From positions 1 through 14,711 of the forward strand of contig JBEVNX010000233.1 of assembly GCA_040507895.1 (NCBI GenBank): a stretch of DNA of 14,711 bases, given 5' to 3'. Every line of letters begins with the position of its first letter. Within the stretch, counting starts at the first letter, position 1. Below, one piece after another: positions 8,991 through 14,711 of this stretch. Below the pieces are notes generated by a model. It was not told the origin of the DNA. It made no database searches and saw only the letters and a program-made list of their open reading frames with translations. The position numbers and the translations under genes were made by a program. The stretch is from JBEVNX01 sp040507895. GTDB lineage: Bacteria; Desulfobacterota; Binatia; JACPRU01.

Positions 8991-9306
8991 CTATCCTTCC
9001 GCTGCGCCGAAGTCCACCGCCGCGCGCTCACGGCCGAGGGCGATGACGACGGCCACCGACGAGCACGACGGCGGCGAGCAGGGCGAGCGCGTTGGCGTAG
9101 CCAGCCGATTTCTGGCGCGAGCCCGGAAACAGGCCGCGCACGTCCGGCGACGAGAGCTCGGTCAAATGCGTCGGCACCACGCCCCATGCACCCTGAACCA
9201 TGAACTGCATCGCGAAGGCGCCGGCCGCCAGCTCCCAGGGAGAAGCGGCGAAGATCCAGAACGGGATCGCGACGAAGCTGCAGAGCGCGGCCACGACACA
9301 TCGACA
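8991..9306 (-). pseudogene. 3' remnant of an MFS transporter (SHS/Jen1-like)
   Basis: Reading on the minus strand from about 9300, the conceptual product contains 'FIFAASPWELAAGAFAMQF'-like membrane sequence and then VQGAWGVVPTHLTELSSP-x-x-RG-x-FPG. That is a hallmark of the SHS (lactate/carboxylate:H+ symporter, Jen1-like) branch of the major facilitator superfamily. At about 9120 the frame passes from FPG into 'SRQKSAGYANALALLAAVV'; the usual helix with its 'YQLG' motif is missing, an internal loss of roughly 20-25 codons. Near 9058 the frame is lost: the original frame ends in GRRHRPRP and stop. Shifting by one base restores a normal tail, VAVVIALGRERAAVDFGAAEG with TAG at 8991-8993. The N-terminal ~300 residues are absent, with the neighbouring hydrolase stop only ~10 bases away. 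This is a decayed gene, once probably co-transcribed with the PaaG-like gene. Confidence 0.75.
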
Positions 9307-9314
9307 GGAGTGGA

Positions 9315-10307
9315 CTAGCCGGCGAGGATCGTCGCGATGCGAGCCTCGAGCCACGACCGCAGAGTCGGGCCGAGAATGTACCCGCAGTGGCCACCGCGCG
9401 GCTGGATCTCCACGGACAGCGCCGCGGTGCGCGGCAGCGCCAGGAAATCGGCAATCGAGACGATCGGGTCGTCGGCCGCCGTCACGATCGTGGTCGGCAC
9501 ACCGATTGCCGCGAGCTGTTCGCCGCGCAGCGTATAGCCTGCGAAGTACTCGTCGAGCGTCGCAAACGGAGTATGCCGAGGGATCACCTGCTCGGAGAGC
9601 TCTCGCACGGTCTCCAGCGACTGCGCGCCCTCGAAGTCGTAGTGCCCGGGAAACGCACGCTGCTTGAGCTCGAGCGACCGGCGCCAGCGCTGCAGAAAAT
9701 AGCGCCGGTACAGCGGATAGCGATCGATCGCTGCCAGCGTCGATCGCGGATCGATCGCGGGATTCACGGCTACGATTCGCTCGATCCTCTGCCCATCGCG
9801 GGGAGCTCGCAATCCGACTCGTAGCGCGAAGTTTCCGCCGAGCGAGAAGCCGATCAGGAAGAGCCGCCGATGAGGGATCGTCGATGACAGCGCGCCGATC
9901 GCGCCGACCACCTCGTCGATCCGATTGGCGTGGAACATCTCCTCATTCAGGTGATGGGTCCCGCCGTGATCTCGCAGATTTAGCCGCGCGACCGCGTAGC
10001 CGGCGCGATGCAGCACGGCGCCGGTCGAAACTAGATAGGTCGAGTCGGCGCACCCTTCCCACCCGTGAATCAGGACGGCGAGATCCGCCGAGACGGAGGA
10101 GGAGGACCCGGGGGGATCGCTCAGCATCGCGAGCAAGCGCGCGCCGCCGCCGCAATCGAGCACGCGCGGGCGCGCGACACGCACGACGGGAATCCCACCC
10201 GCGCGACCGTGGTGGCGGATCAACCGTAAGCGGGAGCTTGCGAGCACCGATTGGACGTGCGGATTCCTCACCAAGCGGTGCGGAGCAAAGAGGGGGACCG
10301 TCGACAT
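9315..10307 (-). CDS. YheT-family alpha/beta hydrolase
   Basis: A 330-residue member of the YheT/ABHD1-3 family of alpha/beta hydrolases. Typical features are the N-terminal RNPHVQS (14-20, family 'NPHLQT'), IHGWEG (80-85), LNLRDHGG (109-116, family 'NFRGCSG' position), nucleophile S155 in IGFSLGGN, acid D279/D280 in AADDPIVS, and H307 in RGGHCGYILG. The start is the ATG at 10305-10307, because AGGAGG sits 5 bases upstream; the GTG at 10313 would leave no spacing. Bacterial YheT has no settled function, though esterase activity is expected. It is divergent from an M48 protease gene across 74 bases. The C terminus is intact, so the deletion that removed the adjacent transporter spared it. Confidence 0.87.
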   Translation of the reverse strand: MSTVPLFAPHRLVRNPHVQSVLASSRLRLIRHHGRAGGIPVVRVARPRVLDCGGGARLLAMLSDPPGSSSSVSADLAVLIHGWEGCADSTYLVSTGAVLHRAGYAVARLNLRDHGGTHHLNEEMFHANRIDEVVGAIGALSSTIPHRRLFLIGFSLGGNFALRVGLRAPRDGQRIERIVAVNPAIDPRSTLAAIDRYPLYRRYFLQRWRRSLELKQRAFPGHYDFEGAQSLETVRELSEQVIPRHTPFATLDEYFAGYTLRGEQLAAIGVPTTIVTAADDPIVSIADFLALPRTAALSVEIQPRGGHCGYILGPTLRSWLEARIATILAG

Positions 10308-10381
10308 GCGCACCTCCTGTAGCAGCCCGCAATCCAGTGCGAAACTCTCCGCGCCCTCGCGGGTTCGCTACGGGGAGCTTT

Positions 10382-11230
10382 ATGCCCCGTCCGCAGAGTC
10401 GGCTCGCAACCGCCACCGTGACACTGTTCGTGCTGCTGGTGGCTCCCATTTCTCCAGCGGGCTCCGACGCCTCGGGCTTGCTCGGATGGCTCTTCTCCGA
10501 GCTCAACCTGTTGTCCGTCCAACAGGAAGCCGAGGTCGCTCAGCAGCTCGCTGGCGAGGTCGAGTCCAAGCAGCGAATGGTGCGCGATCCGGAGATCGAG
10601 GACTACGTTCAGGACCTCGGGAACCGATTGGTCGGCGCGATCGGCCGCCCGCAATTCCGCTATCGTTTCCGAATCGTGGCCGACCGCGGGGTGAACGCCT
10701 TCGGCATCGGCGGCGGGCGGATCTACGTCAACGCCGGCCTGATCGCCGCGGCCGACCGCGAGGCAGAGTTCGCGGCGGTGCTCGCGCACGAGATCGGCCA
10801 CCAAGTGCGCCGCCATGTCGCTAAACAGATCTCTCGCCAGGCGGTGTTCGACGGCCTGGCGCGCGTCGCGATCGGATCGAACGCCTCGCAGTGGATCAAC
10901 CTGGCCGCCGGGCTCGGGATCACCACCGGCCAGCTCTACTTCGGCCGTGAAGCCGAGAGAGAGGCGGACGCGGTCATGGTCGATCTCATGCCGCGTGCCG
11001 GATACGATCCCCACGAAGCGATCGCGATCTTCGAAAAGCTCCGCGCCCTGGAAGGCAGCGACCCGGGGCTCGTCGCCGAGCTGCTTTCCTCTCATCCGCC
11101 GACTCGCGAGCGAGAGGAAGCCATCCGGCTGGCCATCGATGGCCGGCGCCTCCCCTCGGGGCTGATCCGCGATTCCCCTCGCTTCCAAAGGGTGCGTCGC
11201 CGCCTCATCGAGCAGATGTCCACCCGATAA
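10382..11230 (+). CDS. M48-family zinc metalloprotease, secreted
   Basis: A 282-residue periplasmic or lipid-facing M48 peptidase. Residues ~1-26 form a signal peptide (hydrophobic core 10-21, then small residues). The catalytic domain runs from ~45: 'VNAFGIGGGRIYVNAGL' (104-120), zinc site HEIGH (H136, E137, H140), third ligand E194 in REAEREAD, and 'SHPPT-x-x-R' near 245-255, a usual C-terminal mark of the family. It is shorter than E. coli BepA (YfgC) because the TPR domain is missing, so it is nearer LoiP/YcaL-like or stand-alone 'M48 family metallopeptidase' proteins. The ATG at 10382 has GGGGAG 4-5 bases upstream. A role in quality control of outer-membrane proteins is inferred from the family and from MltA and Omp85-like genes in the window. 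Confidence 0.9.
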   Translation: MPRPQSRLATATVTLFVLLVAPISPAGSDASGLLGWLFSELNLLSVQQEAEVAQQLAGEVESKQRMVRDPEIEDYVQDLGNRLVGAIGRPQFRYRFRIVADRGVNAFGIGGGRIYVNAGLIAAADREAEFAAVLAHEIGHQVRRHVAKQISRQAVFDGLARVAIGSNASQWINLAAGLGITTGQLYFGREAEREADAVMVDLMPRAGYDPHEAIAIFEKLRALEGSDPGLVAELLSSHPPTREREEAIRLAIDGRRLPSGLIRDSPRFQRVRRRLIEQMSTR

Positions 11231-11273
11231 CCGGCGACTCCCGAACGAGATTCGTCGCTCGCGGAGCATTCCC

Positions 11274-11302
11274 TTGACCCGGCCGGGGAGCCGCCTTTAC
11301 AT
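11274..11302 (+). promoter_or_regulatory. probable sigma70-type promoter of the response regulator gene
   Basis: TTGACC (11274-11279), a 17-base spacer and TTACAT (11297-11302) match the -35/-10 consensus at 5/6 and 3/6. Transcription from about 11309 would exclude the GTG at 11303 and favour the ATG at 11321 as start. It would also make this gene independent of the M48 gene. Confidence 0.4.
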
Positions 11303-11320
11303 GTGGAAGGCGAGCCGAAG

Positions 11321-12043
11321 ATGGAAAACACTCTCGCAGTGGCCGCTGCGGTGAACGAGGCGGTGACGGGACCGAGCGCCGTGCTCGTGGTCGACGACGA
11401 GCCGGGGGTCAGAGAATCGCTGCGGTTCCTACTGAACCCGGGCTACCGTGTGCTGACGGTCTCGAGCGGAGAGGAAGCCCTCGAGACCTTGCGGGCCGAG
11501 GCCGTCGAGGTCGTCCTGCTCGATTTGACGATGCCCGGGATCGGTGGCGTCGAGACGCTCGCCAAGATCCGCGAGATCGACGAAGCCGTGGAGGTCGTGA
11601 TCATCACCGGTTACTTTTCCTACCAAAGCGCGGTCGAAGCGCTGCGGCTGCGTGCCTTCGACTACATCACCAAGCCGCTCGACTCCGCGCGCGTCCAATC
11701 CGTCGTCCGCCGCGCCGAAGCGAGCCGGAAGTACCGCCGAGAGGCACCGCCGGGCGATCGCTTCGAGAGCCTGACCCGTCAGACACTCGAGCTGCTCGAT
11801 GCCTTGGCGATCGAGCGCCCCGCCGGCTTCTCGGAGATGTTTTTCGTCAAGCTCGACTACGTTCGGCTGATCGCGCAATCGATGCGCGACCGGGTCGAAG
11901 GGGATCCCCTCACGCTCGGTCGCCAGCTCGTGGACGCGGTGGACGAACTCGAGCTCTACGTTCCCCACGCCCTGGGCGAGGTGACTCGCCGCGCCCTCGA
12001 GCGAGTGCGCGGCTTGGTGCGCGCGCTACCGATCCCGTCTTAG
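11321..12043 (+). CDS. response regulator receiver protein with unrecognised C-terminal helical region
   Basis: A 240-residue protein. After ~18 variable residues a complete receiver domain covers ~20-132: acidic pocket D25-D26 (VVDDEPG), phosphoacceptor D68 (LLDLTMPG), switch threonine T96 (IITGYF) and K118 (ITKPLD). So it should be phosphorylated by a histidine kinase, none of which is encoded nearby. A linker (~133-147) leads to about 90 residues with a helical, amphipathic pattern (leucines near 151-163, 198-213, 221-236). I see no helix-turn-helix, GGDEF, EAL, HD-GYP or AAA+ motif. The output is therefore unknown: a protein-interaction or dimerisation domain is a fair guess. The start choice (ATG at 11321 over GTG at 11303) follows the promoter position; GGAAGG lies 10 bases upstream. 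It precedes the ketopantoate reductase-like gene by 35 bases and may share a transcript. Confidence 0.82.
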   Translation: MENTLAVAAAVNEAVTGPSAVLVVDDEPGVRESLRFLLNPGYRVLTVSSGEEALETLRAEAVEVVLLDLTMPGIGGVETLAKIREIDEAVEVVIITGYFSYQSAVEALRLRAFDYITKPLDSARVQSVVRRAEASRKYRREAPPGDRFESLTRQTLELLDALAIERPAGFSEMFFVKLDYVRLIAQSMRDRVEGDPLTLGRQLVDAVDELELYVPHALGEVTRRALERVRGLVRALPIPS

Positions 12044-12078
12044 CGCTCTGGCGCCTTGCCGGGTATTCTTCCACCGGC

Positions 12079-13040
12079 ATGGACAGCGCACGCATCTTGA
12101 TCGCCGGCGCGGGAGCGCTTGGATCCTTCTACGGCGCCTTCCTGCGCCGCGCGGGGCACCGTGTGACGCTGCTCGGACGCGCGGCGCATCTCGAGGCGAT
12201 TCACGACCGCGGTCTGGCGGTCGACGGCATCTTCGGACAGGCACAGGTCAGCGGGTTCGAGCTCGCCACCCGCGCGCAAGACGTGCGTGGTTCCTTCGAC
12301 CTGATCGTGCTCGGTGTCAAATCGTACGCCGTCGAGCCGACGGTTCACCCGCTCGTCGACGCGCTCGCAGAGGAGAGCTGCTTGCTCGCTCTACAGAACG
12401 GCATGGGCCACGTCAAAGCGCTGTCGGCGCTCGTCGGCGCCGAGCGCCTGCTCGCCGCGCCGGTGCTGATCGGCGCCACCCTCGCGGCGCCGGGCCGAGT
12501 GCGCGTGACCGTGTACGCCAAGCCCGTGAAGATCGGCTGTGCGTCGCCGAGCGGCCTTGCCAGTGCCGGCCGCTGGGCGGCGACGTTGTCGGCCGCGGGC
12601 ATCCCGAGCGAGCCGACCGATCGGCTGCTCGCGTTTCTCTGGGAGAAGATGCTGTACAACCTGCCGCTCAACGCCCTGGGAGCGCTGCTGCGCGTTCCTT
12701 ACGGAGCGCTGGCGGAGCGGCCGGACAGCCGCTGCATCATCGATGAGGTGATCGGCGAAGCGTTCGCCGTCGCTCGGGGCGACGGAGCCGACTTGCTCTG
12801 GGCCGATGCCGCCGGGTGCCGAGACCATTTCTACGGCACGCTGTTACCGCCGACGGTCGCGCATCGCTCCTCGATGTTGCAGGATCTCGAAGCGGCCGGC
12901 GAACGGAGATCGACGCGCTCAACGGCTACGTCGTGCGGCGCGGGACCGCGCTCGGCCTGCCGACCCCACGAAACCTCGTCCTCACGGCGCTGATCCACGC
13001 GATCGAGTCCCGGCCAAATCCACCGTCGCACGGCCGCTAG
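12079..13040 (+). pseudogene. panE: ketopantoate reductase-like (PanE/ApbA) gene with frameshift
   Basis: The N-terminal ~270 residues are an ordinary PanE-type NADPH-dependent 2-dehydropantoate reductase: GAGALG (10-15), LQNGMG (105-110), catalytic K190 and N194 in WEKMLYNLPLNA, and HRSSMLQDLEA at the end of the first frame. At about 12892-12895 the frame changes. The first frame continues as arginine/serine-rich nonsense to a stop at 12991-12993. The frame one base over reads GRRTEIDALNGYVVRRGTA and on to 'LPTPRN-x-V-L-T-A-L' with stop at 13038-13040, exactly the normal PanE C terminus. One lost base in a G-run (GCGGGCC to GCGGCC) explains it. The lost part includes TEID, whose Glu matches E256 of E. 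coli PanE. Either the gene is newly inactivated or the base was lost in sequencing or assembly. The true role could also be that of a PanE-like paralogue outside CoA synthesis. Confidence 0.8.
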
Positions 13041-13074
13041 CCTCGTGCGATTTGCCCCTTGAGGCGCGCCGCGC

Positions 13075-13120
13075 CGGGATCGCCCATCCCGCGTTTCGCG
13101 GGGCCGCTATTGATCGGCCC
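13075..13120 (+). promoter_or_regulatory. chain of overlapping alternative hairpins upstream of the luciferase-like gene
   Basis: Three perfect 6-bp stems share bases: CGGGAT/ATCCCG (13075-13080 with 13086-13091, loop 5), CCCGCG/CGCGGG (13088-13093 with 13097-13102, loop 3) and GGGCCG/CGGCCC (13101-13106 with 13115-13120, loop 8). Each excludes its neighbour. They begin 35 bases after the panE stop. They could terminate or attenuate read-through from panE, although no T-run follows. GC-rich DNA forms such stems by chance easily. Confidence 0.3.
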
Positions 13121-13139
13121 GCGACCTTTGTCTTACCTT
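13110..13139 (+). promoter_or_regulatory. possible promoter of the luciferase-like gene
   Basis: TTGATC (13110-13115), an 18-base spacer and TACCTT (13134-13139) match the sigma70 consensus at 4/6 and 3/6. The stretch is visibly AT-richer than its surroundings. Transcription would begin near 13146, leaving a leader of about 26 bases that carries the strong GGAGGAG site. Weak evidence by eye. Confidence 0.3.
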
Positions 13140-13171
13140 GCGCGGACGGCCGAGCCGGAGGAGCGAAGAAC

Positions 13172-14422
13172 ATGAAATTCACTTGGTTCAACCTGATGCC
13201 CTGGCCCTATCTGGCGGACGACTTCCGCGAGCAGAACCGCTCGATCTGGGTGGACATCCCAAACAAGCTGTTCGACCCGGAGAAGGGCCATTTCGTCTAC
13301 AACCGTTACATGGATCAGCTCGAGTACGCCGAGACCCTCGGCTACGACGCGCTCGGCGTGAACGAGCATCATCAGAACGGCTACGGGCTGATGCCGTCGC
13401 CGAACATCATCGCCGCCGGTCTCGCCCGGCGGACCTCGAAGGCCGCACTCTGCGTGATGGGCAACTCGATCGCGCTGTACAACCCGCCCATCCGCGTAGC
13501 GGAAGAGTTCGCCATGCTCGATGTGATCTCGGGCGGGCGGCTGATCGCCGGCTTCCCGGTCGGCACGCCGATGGACACGAACTTCTGCTACGGCCAGATC
13601 CCCGCGCTGACACGCGACAAGTACGCCGAGGCCCACGAGCTCATCATGCGCGCGTGGAAAGAGAACGAGATCTTCTCGTTCGACGGCAAGTACAATCAGC
13701 TCCGGTATGTGAACTGCTGGCCGAAGCCGATCCAGAAGCCGCATCCGCCGATCTACATCCCGGGCGGCGGCTCGATCGAGACCTGGGATTTCTGCATCGA
13801 CAACGACTACAACTACTCGTACCTCTCCTTCACCGGCTACAAGCGCGGCAAGCAGCTGATGGACGGTTACTGGGAGCAGGTCGCAAAGCGCGGCAAGGAC
13901 GAGTCTCCTTACCGCGGCGCCTTCGCGCAGACGATCTGCGTCGCCGACACCGACGCGGAGGCCGAGAAGCTCTACGCCGAGCACCTCCACTACTTCTACA
14001 ACCGCTGCTTGCACGTCTATCCCGGCTTCGCCGATCCGCCGGGCTATCGTACGATCAAGACCCTCAAATACGGCGCCATCACGGCGCTCACGGAAGATGC
14101 GCTGGCCAAGTTCCCGACGCTCACCTGGAAGGATCTCCTCGAGGACCGTTATGTCATCGCCGGCAGCCCGGAGACCGTGCGCCAGCAGATGGAGGAGCTC
14201 ATCAAGGGTCTCCACGTCGGGCACGTCTTCTGTCTGCTGCACATCGGCAACATGCCGGACGAGAAGACCCGGCATTCGACGAAGCTCTTTGCCGAGGAGG
14301 TCATGCCGAAGCTCCGCCACCTCTGGCCGGAGTGGAAGGACGATCATCGCTGGTGGATCCGACCGATGGCCAACCGCCTGCAGCATGAGCGCGCCGGCGG
14401 CGGTGCGGAGGTGGCGCGATGA
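13172..14422 (+). CDS. luciferase-like flavin-dependent monooxygenase (LLM class)
   Basis: A 416-residue protein of the bacterial luciferase-like family (TIM barrel, reduced FMN or F420 as co-substrate). The family marks are the N-terminal MKFTWF strand, 'YAETLGYDALGVNEHHQNG' around NEHH (64-67), 'RVAEEFAMLDVISGGRL' (108-124) and 'GFPVGTPM' (127-134). 'PKPIQKPHPPIYIPGGGS' (184-201) and, near the C terminus, 'IAGSPETV' follow. The ATG at 13172 has GGAGGAG 8 bases upstream, so expression should be strong. Its stop overlaps the start of an alpha/beta hydrolase (ATGA). No flavin reductase or F420 gene is visible. Members with this NEHH/DIPNKLFDP type are widespread in environmental genomes without an assigned substrate. 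Alkane-, aldehyde- or sulfonate-type oxidation are all possible, and I do not choose among them. Confidence 0.88.
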   Translation: MKFTWFNLMPWPYLADDFREQNRSIWVDIPNKLFDPEKGHFVYNRYMDQLEYAETLGYDALGVNEHHQNGYGLMPSPNIIAAGLARRTSKAALCVMGNSIALYNPPIRVAEEFAMLDVISGGRLIAGFPVGTPMDTNFCYGQIPALTRDKYAEAHELIMRAWKENEIFSFDGKYNQLRYVNCWPKPIQKPHPPIYIPGGGSIETWDFCIDNDYNYSYLSFTGYKRGKQLMDGYWEQVAKRGKDESPYRGAFAQTICVADTDAEAEKLYAEHLHYFYNRCLHVYPGFADPPGYRTIKTLKYGAITALTEDALAKFPTLTWKDLLEDRYVIAGSPETVRQQMEELIKGLHVGHVFCLLHIGNMPDEKTRHSTKLFAEEVMPKLRHLWPEWKDDHRWWIRPMANRLQHERAGGGAEVAR

Positions 14423-14711
14423 AGGATCGAATCGTCACCACCAAGCGTGGTTGCAAGGTCCGCGTGCTCGAAGCCGGCAGCGGCACGCCGCTGGTGTTCC
14501 TGCACGGCGCCGGTGGTCTGTTCCCCGAGAACCCCTTCCTCGATGCATTGGCCAAGAAGTACCAGGTGTTCGCTCCCGAGCTGCCGGGTTACGGCGAATC
14601 GAGCGGTGACGATTTGCTCGAGGACATGCTCGATTTCACGCTGCACGGCTGGGACGTCGTCTCCGAGCTCGGGCTCGAGCGCCCGCATCTCGTCGGCCAT
14701 TCCATGGGCGG
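14419..14711 (+). CDS. alpha/beta hydrolase, N-terminal part (cut by window edge)
   Basis: The first 97 residues of an alpha/beta hydrolase. Visible are the oxyanion motif FLHGAGG (27-33), ELPGYGES (54-61) and the start of the nucleophile elbow GHSMGG with S95, where the window ends. The ATG overlaps the stop of the luciferase-like gene (ATGA) and GGAGGTG lies 6 bases upstream, so the two are co-translated. The pairing suggests that the hydrolase acts on the product of the flavoprotein, or the reverse, as in C-C bond or ester hydrolysis after Baeyer-Villiger-type oxidation. This is inference. Confidence 0.85.
   Translation, partial: MKDRIVTTKRGCKVRVLEAGSGTPLVFLHGAGGLFPENPFLDALAKKYQVFAPELPGYGESSGDDLLEDMLDFTLHGWDVVSELGLERPHLVGHSMG

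Noticed and set aside
8966..9454. N-terminal extension of the PaaG-like protein up to 9454
   Set aside because: The ideal GGAGGAG site before the ATG at 8965 fixes the start; the extension reads the transporter remnant in a wrong frame.
12885..12905. Programmed ribosomal frameshift in the ketopantoate reductase gene
   Set aside because: No slippery heptamer or following pseudoknot is evident, and a lost base in a G-run is a simpler explanation.
13133..14386. Long open frame on the minus strand opposite the luciferase-like gene, and others such as 6914-8116 plus
   Set aside because: They mirror well-recognised genes, are rich in Arg/Ala/Val as expected for antisense frames of GC-rich coding DNA, and show no family motif.

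Overview
This is a GC-rich bacterial chromosomal window of 14.7 kb with short intergenic gaps and a mixture of ATG and GTG starts. It encodes a lipoprotein lytic transglycosylase, an Omp85-like outer-membrane barrel and a secreted M48 protease, so the organism is Gram-negative. Phosphatidylcholine synthase, a PaaG-like enzyme, a luciferase-like flavoprotein and many alpha/beta hydrolases suggest an environmental lineage, perhaps of the old Deltaproteobacteria or Binatota type. That placement is inference; no marker gene is present.

Layout. (1) 1-2709: a divergent pair, a GlcD-type FAD oxidase (minus strand, cut by the window edge) and an AGXT/SGAT-type glyoxylate aminotransferase (plus). The second overlaps the start of an MltA lipoprotein. 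(2) 2731-5180, minus: an SDR oxidoreductase followed through a GTGA overlap by a single-POTRA outer-membrane barrel protein. (3) 5301-6868, plus: an alpha/beta hydrolase joined by an ATGA overlap to phosphatidylcholine synthase. (4) 7013-10307, minus: a YheT-type hydrolase, the decayed 3' end of an SHS-type MFS transporter, a PaaG-like enoyl-CoA hydratase/isomerase and a lipase-like hydrolase. (5) 10382-13040, plus: an M48 metalloprotease, a response regulator with an unrecognised C-terminal helical region, and a ketopantoate reductase-like gene with a frameshift. (6) 13172-14711, plus: a luciferase-like monooxygenase coupled by ATGA to an alpha/beta hydrolase that runs off the window.

How the genes fit together. 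The GlcD/aminotransferase pair would take glycolate to glyoxylate to glycine. MltA, the barrel protein and the M48 protease are all envelope functions. Hydrolase plus Pcs would be a lipid unit. The luciferase-like enzyme plus hydrolase looks like a small oxidation/hydrolysis unit of unknown substrate. I see no mobile element, phage gene, tRNA, rRNA or CRISPR array. The points most worth a second look are the transporter remnant, the ketopantoate reductase frameshift, the Pcs unit, the response regulator with its novel-looking tail, and the luciferase-like unit with mutually exclusive hairpins in front of it.
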